DNA of 64,000 bases, from positions 186,001-250,000 of the forward strand of contig NZ_QQAV01000009.1 of NCBI RefSeq assembly GCF_003350475.1, written 5' to 3'. Below, piece by piece: positions 37,118-45,282 of this stretch (positions within the stretch are counted from its first letter, which is position 1; every line of letters starts with the position of its first letter). The position numbers and the translations under genes were made by a program. The notes beneath the pieces were generated by a model. That model did no database searches and had not been told where the DNA came from. It saw only the letters and a program-made list of their open reading frames with translations. The DNA comes from Pseudacidovorax intermedius. Its GTDB lineage: Bacteria > Pseudomonadota > Gammaproteobacteria > Burkholderiales > Burkholderiaceae_C.

Positions 37118-37576
37118 TCAGCGACCGGCCGCGAACGGCGCACCCGCCAGCTTGGCACCTTTGCGCAGACCCTTCTTGGCGAACCAGCCCTGATTCATCT
37201 CGAGCACGTAGCGCACCGGTGCCTCGGAGCAGTGGCTGTCGGTGGTCTGCGGCTGCATGTCGGCCAGGTTCACGATGCGGCCGTCGTCGGCCACGAAGGC
37301 GGCCGTCAGCGGCACGAGCGTGTTCTTCATCCAGAAGCACTGCACGGCGGGCTCCTCGAACACGAAGAGCATGCCTTCCTGCTGGGGCAGGTTCTCTCGG
37401 AACATCAGGCCCGTCTGCCGCTGCTGAGGCGTGGCGGCCACCTGCGCATCGATCCGGTACATGCCGGCCGTGATGGGCACGCGGGGCAGATCGAGTTGCG
37501 GCTGCGCGAAGGCGAGGGTGGCGGTCCCGGCGAGCGTGGTGGCGGCGGCAAGGGAGCGGAGAAGGGGATGGAGCAT
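37118..37576 (-). CDS. DUF192 family exported protein
   Basis: A 152-residue protein with a signal peptide (LLRSLAAATTLAGTATLAFAQ, probable cut after FAQ or AFA). It is followed by a DUF192 domain: AATPQQRQTGLMFRENLP, MLFVFEEPAVQCFWMKNTLVPL, IVNLADMQPQTTDSHCS, VRYVLEMNQGWFAKKGLRKG. The family is widespread but its function is unknown. Two cysteines (in VQCFWM and SHCS) are conserved features. ATG 37576 puts the signal peptide at the N-terminus. It diverges from the pseudouridine synthase gene, with a 109-base gap. Confidence 0.85.
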   Translation of the reverse strand: MLHPLLRSLAAATTLAGTATLAFAQPQLDLPRVPITAGMYRIDAQVAATPQQRQTGLMFRENLPQQEGMLFVFEEPAVQCFWMKNTLVPLTAAFVADDGRIVNLADMQPQTTDSHCSEAPVRYVLEMNQGWFAKKGLRKGAKLAGAPFAAGR

Positions 37577-37685
37577 GGCTGCTTCGATGCGGTGAAGAAG
37601 GGTGCGTTCCCGGCCGACCCGGGGCGTGCTGCGCCGGATTGTGGTCCAGCGCGCGGATGGGCGTCGACTAACATCCGCGCCCACC

Positions 37686-38450
37686 ATGCAACTGCAAGAA
37701 CTGCTTTTCAGCCAGGGGTTCGGAACGCGGCGCGTGTGCGCCGGCCTGATCCAGCATGGCCACGTCACGCTCGACGAACAGGCCGTCACCGACGCTGCCT
37801 TCGATGTCGACGCCCAGGAAGGTCTTCGCTACACGGTCCAGGGCAAGCCGTGGGAATACCACGCCAAGGCCTACGTGGTCCTGAACAAGCCGGCGGGGAC
37901 GGAGTGCTCGCAAAAGCCTTCGACCTGGCCTTCGGTCTACACGCTGCTGCCGGATCCGTTGCGCCAGCGGCCGGTCAAGGGCGGTGTGGACGGGGTTCAG
38001 GCCGTTGGAAGGCTCGACCAGGACACGACCGGCTTGCTGCTGTTGTCGGACGACGGCAAGTTCCTGCACCGCATGGCTTCGCCGCGTCACCATGTTCCCA
38101 AGGTGTACGAGGCCGCGTTGAAGCACCCGCTGGATGAGGCGCAACTGGCGCGGTTGCGCGAAGGCGTGGTGCTCGATGACGATCCCAGGCCGGTGCGGGC
38201 GCTGGCCGCCGAGCGGCTGGAGGAGCGACTGCTGCAGTTGACGCTCGACGAGGGCAAGTACCACCAGGTCAAGCGCATGGTGGCGGCAGCAGGCAATCGC
38301 GTCGAGGCGCTGCACCGGGCACGTGTCGGGCAACTGCAATTGCCCCCGGAACTCGCGCCGGGCGAGTGGCGCTGGCTTACCGCCGCAGAGGTCGAATCGC
38401 TGTTCCAGGTCAAGAAGCTGACCACGAAGTCATCCTCTGCTGGGGGCTGA
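37686..38450 (+). CDS. rsuA: RsuA-family pseudouridine synthase
   Basis: A 254-residue rRNA pseudouridine synthase. The N-terminal S4 RNA-binding domain (MQLQELLFSQGFGTRRVCAG) is followed by the catalytic domain. The catalytic aspartate is in AVGRLDQDTTGLLLLSDD, and KVYEAALKHPLDE and EGKYHQVKRMVAAAGNRVEALHR complete the family pattern. The RsuA group modifies U516 of 16S rRNA, and the compact size fits that rather than RluB or RluE, but specificity is inferred. ATG 37686 is set by the S4 domain. Confidence 0.9.
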   Translation: MQLQELLFSQGFGTRRVCAGLIQHGHVTLDEQAVTDAAFDVDAQEGLRYTVQGKPWEYHAKAYVVLNKPAGTECSQKPSTWPSVYTLLPDPLRQRPVKGGVDGVQAVGRLDQDTTGLLLLSDDGKFLHRMASPRHHVPKVYEAALKHPLDEAQLARLREGVVLDDDPRPVRALAAERLEERLLQLTLDEGKYHQVKRMVAAAGNRVEALHRARVGQLQLPPELAPGEWRWLTAAEVESLFQVKKLTTKSSSAGG

Positions 38451-38488
38451 CCGTTAGTATTTTTCGTCCCGCCTCCACAGGTTGAATC

Positions 38489-39481
38489 TTGCGCGCTCAT
38501 TCCCTTCGTGCCGGCCGCCTCGCGGCCGTTTTGCTGTCCCTGGCCTGCAGTTGTCTGCCGGGCCTCGCGGCGGCGGCTCCCCCGCCCATCTTCGTGCTCA
38601 ATTCGCTGGATGCGACCGTGAGCCTGATCGATCCCACCTCCTGGACCGAGATGCGCAGGGTCTCGGTGGGCAAGGAGCCTCACCACATCTACCTGACGCC
38701 GGACCAGCGCTCGGTCATCGTGGCCAACTCGGCTGGCGACTCGCTGACCTTCTTCGACCCGAAGACGGGCGAGATCCAGCGCACCGTCAACGGCATCATC
38801 GACCCCTACCAGTTGCGCTTTTCCCCCGACATGAAGTGGTTCGTCACCGCCGCGAACCGGCTGAACCATGTCGACATCTACCGCTGGGATGGCAGTAACC
38901 TGCAACTGGCCAAGCGCCTCGTCACCGGCAAGACACCCAGCCACATCTGGATTGATTCCAAGAGCACCACGGCCTATGTCTCGATGCAGGACAGCGACGA
39001 GCTGATCGCCGTCGACATCCCCACCCAGACCATCCGCTGGCGCACCGCGACAGGACCGATGCCCGCCGACATCTTCGGCATCCATGACGACAAGACACTG
39101 CTGGTCGGCCTGACGGGTGGCGAGGGTGTGCAGGTGTTCGACGTATCGGGCCGCGAGCCGAAGGCCGTGGGCATCCTGTCGACCGGCAAGGGCGCGCATG
39201 CCTTCCGGGCGGCGGGCGACGGCAAGACGGTGTTTGTCAGCAACCGCGTGGCCAACACCATCAGCCGGATCGATTTCGCCTCCCTCAAGGTGGTGGCCAA
39301 CTACGCCGTGCCCGGCGGACCCGACTGCATGGATGTCTCCGCCGACGGCAAGCGCCTGTACGTGACCTCGCGCTGGGCCAAGAAGCTCAGCGTGGTCGAC
39401 CTGCAGGCCGGCCAGCTCATGAAGCAGGTGCCCGTCGGCAAGTCGCCGCATGGTGTCTGGACTCTCGACCATGCGCGCTGA
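38489..39481 (+). CDS. YncE-like exported beta-propeller protein
   Basis: A 330-residue protein with a signal peptide (LAAVLLSLACSCLPGLAAAA). Seven propeller-type repeats follow, with motifs such as FVLNSLDATVSLIDP, HIYLTPDQRSVIVANSAG and CMDVSADGKRLYVTSR. It belongs to the YVTN/YncE family of periplasmic propellers, whose roles include binding DNA, quinone cofactors or redox partners; none can be assigned here. Cysteines at residues 20 and 22 precede the signal cut, so it is not clearly a lipoprotein. The start is a TTG at 38489 with a weak ribosome site. It overlaps the next gene by 11 bases, so the two are probably coupled. Confidence 0.8.
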   Translation: MRAHSLRAGRLAAVLLSLACSCLPGLAAAAPPPIFVLNSLDATVSLIDPTSWTEMRRVSVGKEPHHIYLTPDQRSVIVANSAGDSLTFFDPKTGEIQRTVNGIIDPYQLRFSPDMKWFVTAANRLNHVDIYRWDGSNLQLAKRLVTGKTPSHIWIDSKSTTAYVSMQDSDELIAVDIPTQTIRWRTATGPMPADIFGIHDDKTLLVGLTGGEGVQVFDVSGREPKAVGILSTGKGAHAFRAAGDGKTVFVSNRVANTISRIDFASLKVVANYAVPGGPDCMDVSADGKRLYVTSRWAKKLSVVDLQAGQLMKQVPVGKSPHGVWTLDHAR

Positions 39482-40292
39482 ACGCCTGGGCCGTGCCGCG
39501 TGCCGCCTGGCCGTCGCTGTCGTGGCTGCAGCGACCGGCGCATCGGTCTTGGCCGCGACGGCAGCCGAGTGCAGCAAGCCGGTCTATCTGACCTTCGACA
39601 CGGGTCATATGGGGGTGGCTCCGCTGGTGGCCGACGTGCTCAAGCGCCACGACGTGCATGTGACCTTCTTTGCTGCCGCCGAGCGCACCAAGGACGGTGG
39701 CGACAGCCTGGACGACCATTGGGCGCCTTGGTGGCAGGCGAGGGCGGCCGATGGCGACGAGTTCGCGTCGCACACCTACGACCATGCCTACTGGCGCGCC
39801 GACCTGCCGGACGAGAACGGGCAGAAACGCTTCACGATCCAGCCCTCAGCGGGCCCTCAGACGGGCCAGCGCCTGACCTGGACGGCGGCGCAGTACTGCC
39901 AGAACATCCGCAAGTCCAGTGAGCGCCTGGCGCAGATCACGGGCAAGAAGCCGCTGCCGCTGTACCGGGCGCCGGGCGGCAAGACCTCGCCCAAGCTACT
40001 GGAGGCGGCGCGTGCCTGCGGCTACATGTACGTGGGTTGGTCGCCTGCGGGCTTTCTGGGCGACGAACTGCCCAGTGACAAATATCCCAACCAGAAGCTG
40101 CTGGCCCAGGCATTGGAGCGCATTCGCCCCGGCGATGTGCTGCTGGCGCACCTGGGCATCTGGTCGCGTCAGGATCCATGGGCGCCGGCAGTGCTCGAGC
40201 CGCTTGTCACGGGCCTGCAGCAACGCGGCTTCTGCTTCCGCACGCTGCGCGACCATCCCGACTACCGTGCCTGGATTGCGGCGCATCCCTGA
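39471..40292 (+). CDS. polysaccharide deacetylase family protein, variant active site
   Basis: A 273-residue exported NodB-fold protein. Signal peptide: residues ~1-31 (hydrophobic LAVAVVAAATGASVLAATA). Motif 1 reads VYLTFDTGHMG, where family members have TFDDG: the catalytic Asp is present but the second, metal-binding Asp is Thr. Motif 2 (FASHTYDHAYW) keeps both histidines. Motif 3 (LYRAPGGK) keeps the Arg, and DVLLAHLGIW carries the late His. Carbohydrate or peptidoglycan deacetylation is expected if the Thr variant still binds metal. ATG 39471 overlaps the propeller gene by 11 bases; an ATG at 39450 would add 7 residues. Confidence 0.85.
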   Translation: MRAERLGRAACRLAVAVVAAATGASVLAATAAECSKPVYLTFDTGHMGVAPLVADVLKRHDVHVTFFAAAERTKDGGDSLDDHWAPWWQARAADGDEFASHTYDHAYWRADLPDENGQKRFTIQPSAGPQTGQRLTWTAAQYCQNIRKSSERLAQITGKKPLPLYRAPGGKTSPKLLEAARACGYMYVGWSPAGFLGDELPSDKYPNQKLLAQALERIRPGDVLLAHLGIWSRQDPWAPAVLEPLVTGLQQRGFCFRTLRDHPDYRAWIAAHP

Positions 40293-40319
40293 ATTTCGAA
40301 CAAGGACGGAGAGCTTGCG

Positions 40320-41303
40320 ATGGACTGGCATGCCTGGCTGACCGACCCCTTCGGCCTGATGCAGCAGTGGCTGTTCGAGACCGTGGTCCAGCCGGTGATG
40401 TTCGCGGCCGGCATGGGCAACCTGCTGGAGGATGGCTTCGATGCCACCGGCTGGCTGCTTGTGGGCCTGCTCGAGATCATCGTCATGCTGGCGATCTTTG
40501 CGCCCCTCCAGCGCTGGCGTCCAGTGGAGCCGGTGCAGGACCGCCGGGCCGTGCGGGTGGACGTGATCTACACGCTTGTCCATCGGCTGGGCTTGTTCCG
40601 GGTCGGGATTTTCTTCGTGCTGCAGCCGCTGTTCGACATGGTGCTCGGCCATGTGCGCGCCGCAGGCTGGGGCACGATGCAGCTCGACGCGCTATGGCCC
40701 GGCGTGACCGATCAGCCATGGATCACTTTCCTGCTGTACCTCGTCGTGCTTGATTTCGTCGAGTACCTGATCCACCGCGGGCAGCACACCATCGACTGGT
40801 GGTGGCGGCTGCATGCGCTGCACCATTCGCAGCGGCAGATGACGATGTGGAGCGATGCCCGCAACCACCTGCTGGACGACATCATCCACAGCACCATCGT
40901 CGTCGTGGTCGCCCAGCTTATCGGCGTCCCGCCAGGGCAGTTCGTCGTCCTGGTGGCGCTGACCCAGCTCAGCCAGAGCCTGCAGCATGCCAATCTGCGG
41001 CTGCACTTCGGGCGCGTGGGCGAGCGGTTGTGGGTCAGTCCGCGCTTTCATCGGCTGCATCATGCGATCGGCGTGGGCCATGAGGAGGTGGGCCGCCCCG
41101 GTGTGCTGGGCGGATGCAATTTCGGCGTGCTCCTGCCATGGTGGGACATGCTGCTGCGCACCGCCAACTTCGATCTGCGCTATCTGCCCACGGGCGTGCG
41201 CGACCAAGTGGAGCCCGATGCCCATGGCCGCCTGCGCGACTATGGTCGCGGCTTCTGGTCGCAGCAGTGGCTGGGCCTGCGGAGGCTGTTGGGGCGTGCC
41301 TGA
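40320..41303 (+). CDS. sterol desaturase/fatty acid hydroxylase family protein
   Basis: A 327-residue membrane protein with about five hydrophobic segments. It has the eight-histidine di-iron pattern: HRGQH near residue 150, HALHH shortly after, and FHRLHH near residue 245. This is the fatty-acid hydroxylase superfamily, which oxidises lipid substrates using O2. The substrate is unknown; ornithine lipids, hopanoids and carotenoids are among those used by relatives. It follows the deacetylase by 27 bases on the same strand. Confidence 0.9.
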   Translation: MDWHAWLTDPFGLMQQWLFETVVQPVMFAAGMGNLLEDGFDATGWLLVGLLEIIVMLAIFAPLQRWRPVEPVQDRRAVRVDVIYTLVHRLGLFRVGIFFVLQPLFDMVLGHVRAAGWGTMQLDALWPGVTDQPWITFLLYLVVLDFVEYLIHRGQHTIDWWWRLHALHHSQRQMTMWSDARNHLLDDIIHSTIVVVVAQLIGVPPGQFVVLVALTQLSQSLQHANLRLHFGRVGERLWVSPRFHRLHHAIGVGHEEVGRPGVLGGCNFGVLLPWWDMLLRTANFDLRYLPTGVRDQVEPDAHGRLRDYGRGFWSQQWLGLRRLLGRA

Positions 41304-41353
41304 CGCATACGGCGCCGGTGGGTGCTTGCGGGCTGCGGTTATGCTGCGCGCCG

Positions 41354-42244
41354 ATGCGTCTTCTCGCTGATTCCTGCTGGCGCGCGGCCGCCTACTGCCT
41401 GCATCCGCGGGTCATCCTGCTGTCGCTCGTGCCGCTGGCTCTGATGGTGGCAGCCTCGGTGGGCCTGTCCTACTTCTACTGGGAGCCTGCGGTCGGCTGG
41501 ATGCGCGGAGCGCTGGACGCCTGGCCCCTGTTGGCCGGCTTCTGGAACTGGCTCCAACGTCTTTTCGTCGGCGATGTCCGCAACCTGCTGGCGCCTCTGA
41601 TCGTCCTGCTGGCGGCGACCCCAGTGCTCGCGATGGTGTCGCTGGTCGTGGTCGCGGCCTTCATGGCGCCCGCGCTGACGCGTCTCGTGGCCGAGCGGCG
41701 CTTTCCCACCCTGGAGAAGAAGCGCGGTGCAGGCATGGTGGCGAGCGTGGTGCGCTCGGTGGCGCTGACAGTGGCCGCCGTGGTGGCCCTGCTGGTGTCG
41801 ATGCCGCTGTGGCTGGTGCCGCCGCTGGTGCTCGTGCTGCCGCCGCTGATCTGGGGTTGGCTCACCTGCCGGGTGATGAGTTTCGATGCTTTGGCCGAGC
41901 ATGCCAGTGCAGACGAGCGGCGCATCATCGTGCGCCGCCATCGACTGCGCCTGCTCACCATCGGCATCCTGTGCGGCTATCTGGGTGCCGCTCCGAGCAT
42001 CGTGTGGGCCTCTGGGCTGGTGTTCGCGGCGGCCTTCTTCATCCTGATTCCCGTGGCGATGTGGATCTACACGCTAGTCTTCGCCTTCTCAGCCCTGTGG
42101 TTCGCCCATTACGCGCTGGAAGCGCTGGCGCAACTGCGTCAGGAGGCGTCTGCCGCCGCGCCACCCACCTTCCTTCCGCCCGCCGACCCGCCGCCCGACG
42201 TGGCTCCGCCGGCCCTGCCTTCCTTCCATCCTCCTGCAGCATGA
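41354..42244 (+). CDS. EI24 domain-containing membrane protein
   Basis: A 296-residue membrane protein with about six hydrophobic segments and a Pro-rich C-terminal tail (PTFLPPADPPPDVAPPALP). The EI24 family is shown by the N-terminal SCWRAAAYCLHPRVILLSLVPL, the cytoplasmic TRLVAERRFPTLEKKRG and the RRHRLRLLTIGILCGYLGAAPSIV region. It includes the sulfate permease CysZ, but no sulfur gene is near. ATG 41354 is chosen because the helix starts just after it. The stop overlaps the next gene by ATGA. Confidence 0.8.
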   Translation: MRLLADSCWRAAAYCLHPRVILLSLVPLALMVAASVGLSYFYWEPAVGWMRGALDAWPLLAGFWNWLQRLFVGDVRNLLAPLIVLLAATPVLAMVSLVVVAAFMAPALTRLVAERRFPTLEKKRGAGMVASVVRSVALTVAAVVALLVSMPLWLVPPLVLVLPPLIWGWLTCRVMSFDALAEHASADERRIIVRRHRLRLLTIGILCGYLGAAPSIVWASGLVFAAAFFILIPVAMWIYTLVFAFSALWFAHYALEALAQLRQEASAAAPPTFLPPADPPPDVAPPALPSFHPPAA

Positions 42245-43053
42245 GTTCCACTGAAAGCCCCGCCTTCGGTCTGATCATCGTCGGCGACGAGATCCTCTCG
42301 GGCAAGCGCACCGACAAGCACATGGCCCGCGTCATCGAATTGCTCGGCGCGCGGGGACTGTCGCTCGCGTGGGCCGAATACGTCGGCGACGATCCCGCGC
42401 GCATCACGGCGGCGTTGCGGCGTGCATTCGAGGGGCCGGACATCGTTTTCTCCACAGGTGGCATCGGTGCCACGCCCGACGACCACACGCGCCAGTGCGC
42501 AGCTGCGGCGCTCGGCGTGCCCCTCGCTCTCCATCCAGAGGCCGCCCAGCTGATCCGCGAGCGGATGCAGGACACCGCGCGTGAGCAGGGCGTGCCCTAC
42601 GAGCCCGACCGCGCCGACAACGTGCATCGCCTGAACATGGGTGTGTTTCCGCAGGGTGCGTCGATCATCCCCAACCCATACAACAAGATCCCGGGTTTCA
42701 GCGTCCACGATGTCCATTTCGTGCCGGGCTTTCCAGTGATGGCGTGGCCGATGGTCGAGTGGGTGCTGGATCGGCGCTATGCCCATCTGCGCCGAGAGGT
42801 GGCGATTGCCGAGCGCTCGCTGATCGTTTTCGGTGCGATGGAGGCCAGCCTCACGCCCCTCATGGAGGCGCTCGAAAGCGAGTTCACGGGCATCAAGGTA
42901 TTCAGCCTGCCCAGCGTGGACCACCCGCAGTACGGGCGACATATCGAGCTCGGCGTCAAGGGCGATACGCGCCAACTTGAACCGGCGTATGCACGTCTCA
43001 AACGGGGTTTGTCTGATTTTGGTGCATCGATTGGCGCAGAATTGGTGCGTTAG
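42241..43053 (+). CDS. competence/damage-inducible protein CinA, MoaB-like N-terminal domain only
   Basis: A 270-residue MoCF_biosynth-type protein: FGLIIVGDEILSGKRTDKH at the N-terminus, VFSTGGIGATPDDHTRQC, and VFPQGASIIPNPYNKIPGF then VHFVPGFPVMAWPMV. This is the N-terminal part of CinA. The C-terminal nicotinamide-nucleotide amidase domain is absent, so the protein resembles standalone YfaY/CinA-N proteins. Expected chemistry is pyrophosphate hydrolysis of a nucleotide such as ADP-ribose, by analogy. It overlaps the EI24 gene by 4 bases, and the glnA promoter follows. Confidence 0.88.
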   Translation: MSSTESPAFGLIIVGDEILSGKRTDKHMARVIELLGARGLSLAWAEYVGDDPARITAALRRAFEGPDIVFSTGGIGATPDDHTRQCAAAALGVPLALHPEAAQLIRERMQDTAREQGVPYEPDRADNVHRLNMGVFPQGASIIPNPYNKIPGFSVHDVHFVPGFPVMAWPMVEWVLDRRYAHLRREVAIAERSLIVFGAMEASLTPLMEALESEFTGIKVFSLPSVDHPQYGRHIELGVKGDTRQLEPAYARLKRGLSDFGASIGAELVR

Positions 43054-43139
43054 GCTGCTGTGCATCATATCGGTGCATTTGCTGTAACCGGCAGCATTGA
43101 GAAGTGCTGCGGTTGCCTCTTGGGCAGACGAATGAAAAT

Positions 43140-43155
43140 GGCATAGAACCTGCGT
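43140..43155 (+). promoter_or_regulatory. candidate sigma-54 promoter of glnA
   Basis: TGGCAT-N5-CTGCG (43140-43155) keeps the invariant GG-N10-GC of the -24/-12 sigma-54 promoter (consensus TGGCAC-N5-TTGCA), with GG at 43141 and GC at 43153. Transcription would begin near 43166, 39 bases before glnA. The ntrB-ntrC pair downstream encodes the expected activator. Several GGTGCA half-sites occur upstream (43020-43080) but no clear NtrC dyad. Confidence 0.6.
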
Positions 43156-43204
43156 TCGTCTTACCCGCAAATTTCGTCAACCCTTCCATCCCCAGGAGAA
43201 CCTG

Positions 43205-44620
43205 ATGGCAAAGACCGTCGCCGACGTCATGAAACTCGTCAAGGAAAACGAGGTCAAGTTCGTCGACTTCCGATTCACCGACACCCGCGGCAAGGAACAG
43301 CACGTCACCGTGCCGGTTTCCGCCTTCGACGAAGACAAGTTCACCGCAGGTCATGCCTTCGACGGTTCCTCGATCGCCGGCTGGAAGGGCATCGAAGCCT
43401 CCGACATGCAGCTGATGCCCGATCCGAGCACGGCCAACATCGATCCCTTCTACGAAGAGACCACGCTGTTCCTGCAGTGCGACGTGCTCGAGCCCGCCGA
43501 CGGCAAGCCCTACGACCGTGACCCGCGCTCTGTCGCCAAGAAGGCCGAGGCCTACCTGAAGTCCACCGGCCTGGGTGATACCGCCTACTTCGGTCCCGAG
43601 CCCGAGTTCTTCATCTTCGACAACGTGCGCTGGAGCAACGAGCCCGGCCGCGTCTTCAGCGAGATCGACGAGTACGAAGCGCCCTGGAACAGCGGCGCCA
43701 AGATGGAAGGCGGCAACCGCGGCCACCGTCCCACCACCAAGGGCGGCTACTTCCCGGTTCCCCCGGTCGACAGCACGCAGGACATGCGCGCCGAGATGGT
43801 CCTGGTGCTGGAAAGCCTGGGCATCCCCGTCGAAGTGTTCCACCATGAAGTGGCTGGCGCCGGCCAAAACGAAATCGGCACCAAGTTCTCGACTCTGGTC
43901 GAGCGCGCCGACTGGACGCAGGTCCTGAAGTACGTGGTCTGGAACGTGGCCAACACCTACGGCAAGACCGCCACCTTCATGCCCAAGCCCTACGCCGGCG
44001 ACAACGGCTCGGGCATGCACGTTCACCAGTCCATCTGGAAGGACGGCAAGAACCTGTTCGCCGGCGACGGCTATGCCGGCCTGTCCGACACCGCCCTGTA
44101 CTACATCGGCGGCATCATCAAGCACGCCCGCGCGCTGAACGCCATCACCAACCCTGGCACCAACAGCTACAAGCGCCTGGTCCCCGGCTTCGAAGCCCCG
44201 GTGAAGCTGGCCTACTCGGCCAAGAACCGCTCGGCCTCGATCCGCATTCCCTTCGTCGCCAACCCGAAGGGCCGCCGCATCGAAGCGCGCTTCCCCGATC
44301 CCTCGGCCAACCCGTACCTGTGCTTCTCGGCGCTGCTGATGGCCGGCCTGGACGGCATCGAGAACAAGATCCACCCGGGCGAAGCCGCCACCAAGGACCT
44401 GTACCACCTGCCGCCGGAAGAGGATGCGCTGGTCCCCACCGTCTGCCACAGCCTGGACCAGGCGCTCGAGTACCTCGACAAGGACCGTGCCTTCCTGACC
44501 AAGGGCGGCGTGTTCACCGATTCCATGATCGATGCCTACATCGACCTCAAGATGGGCGAAGTCACGCGCTTCCGCATGGCCCCGCATCCGGTCGAGTTCG
44601 ACATGTACTACTCGCTGTGA
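43205..44620 (+). CDS. glnA: type I glutamine synthetase GlnA
   Basis: The 471-residue enzyme that makes glutamine from glutamate and ammonia, the main ammonium-assimilation route. Conserved elements are [33 protein letters not shown], the metal site [47 protein letters not shown], and the adenylylation region [14 protein letters not shown], where the tyrosine modified by GlnE is expected. An AGGAGA ribosome site precedes ATG 43205. The context (sigma-54-like promoter upstream, ntrBC downstream) indicates nitrogen control. A strong terminator follows. Confidence 0.98.
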   Translation: MAKTVADVMKLVKENEVKFVDFRFTDTRGKEQHVTVPVSAFDEDKFTAGHAFDGSSIAGWKGIEASDMQLMPDPSTANIDPFYEETTLFLQCDVLEPADGKPYDRDPRSVAKKAEAYLKSTGLGDTAYFGPEPEFFIFDNVRWSNEPGRVFSEIDEYEAPWNSGAKMEGGNRGHRPTTKGGYFPVPPVDSTQDMRAEMVLVLESLGIPVEVFHHEVAGAGQNEIGTKFSTLVERADWTQVLKYVVWNVANTYGKTATFMPKPYAGDNGSGMHVHQSIWKDGKNLFAGDGYAGLSDTALYYIGGIIKHARALNAITNPGTNSYKRLVPGFEAPVKLAYSAKNRSASIRIPFVANPKGRRIEARFPDPSANPYLCFSALLMAGLDGIENKIHPGEAATKDLYHLPPEEDALVPTVCHSLDQALEYLDKDRAFLTKGGVFTDSMIDAYIDLKMGEVTRFRMAPHPVEFDMYYSL

Positions 44621-44660
44621 TCTTCTCGGGCGCCTCGGTGCCCGGCGATATCGCAAACAA

Positions 44661-44693
44661 GGACGGCCCCGGCCGTCCTTTTTCTTTGGTGCG
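44661..44693 (+). terminator. glnA terminator
   Basis: GGACGG (44661-44666), loop CCCCGG and CCGTCC (44673-44678) are followed by TTTTTCTTT. The tract CCTTTTTCTTTGGTGCG (from 44677) is identical to the one behind the sodB terminator. Confidence 0.88.
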
Positions 44694-44781
44694 GGAACCG
44701 GCCTGTCGGCCCGTCTTCCAATTGCAAGACAATGCGGCGCGGCATCTTCCTGCCGCGCCAAGCCCTTTCTCTGCGTCCGTG

Positions 44782-45282
44782 ATGATGAAACCCTACCTGC
44801 CTTTTCTTGTCCTGCTCGGTTTGGGCTGCTCTTTCGGCGTGCAGGCGCAGGAGCGCATCTGGCGGTGTGGCAACGAGTACACCAACAACGCTGCCGATGC
44901 GCAGCGCCGTGGCTGCAAGGTGGTCGAAGGCGGCAATGTGACCGTCGTGCAAGGGACGCGGCCCGCTGGCGCGTCCACCCCTTCGTCCACCGCCTCTCCG
45001 CGGCCCACCGGCAGCGGCCCTCGCGTCGATTCGCCAGAGCAGCGGGCGCGCGACAGCGACGCCCGTCGCGTGCTGGAAGGCGAACTGCGCCGGCTGGAGG
45101 CGCGCCAGTCCGAACTGATGAAGGACTACAACAACGGCGAGCCGGAGAAGCAGGGCAGCGAGGCGCGCAACTACCAGAAGTACCTGGACCGCGTGGCCGA
45201 AATGAAGGCCGAGATTGCGCGCAACGAGGCCGACCTGGCCAGCCTGCGCCGTGAACTGGACCGCCTGCCGGCGTCGCGCTGA
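44782..45282 (+). CDS. small exported protein of unknown function with C-terminal coiled coil
   Basis: A 166-residue protein. A signal peptide (MMKPYLPFLVLLGLGCSFGVQAQ) is followed by a short domain with two cysteines, ERIWRCGNEYTNNAADAQRRG, then C in GCKVVEGG. This resembles the DUF4124 start seen in many betaproteobacterial periplasmic proteins. A Ser/Pro-rich linker leads to a charged coiled coil (VLEGELRRLEARQSELMKDY and AEMKAEIARNEADLASLRR). It lies between glnA and ntrB and overlaps ntrB by one base. A nitrogen role is only suggested by position. ATG 44782 is chosen; GTG 44779 and ATG 44785 are alternatives. Confidence 0.78.
   Translation: MMKPYLPFLVLLGLGCSFGVQAQERIWRCGNEYTNNAADAQRRGCKVVEGGNVTVVQGTRPAGASTPSSTASPRPTGSGPRVDSPEQRARDSDARRVLEGELRRLEARQSELMKDYNNGEPEKQGSEARNYQKYLDRVAEMKAEIARNEADLASLRRELDRLPASR

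Noticed and set aside
43010-43085. Several GGTGCA/GTGCAT half-sites before glnA as NtrC binding sites
   Set aside because: None forms the 17-base NtrC dyad with correct spacing; the best pair matches poorly in its left half. Some overlap the end of the CinA-like gene.
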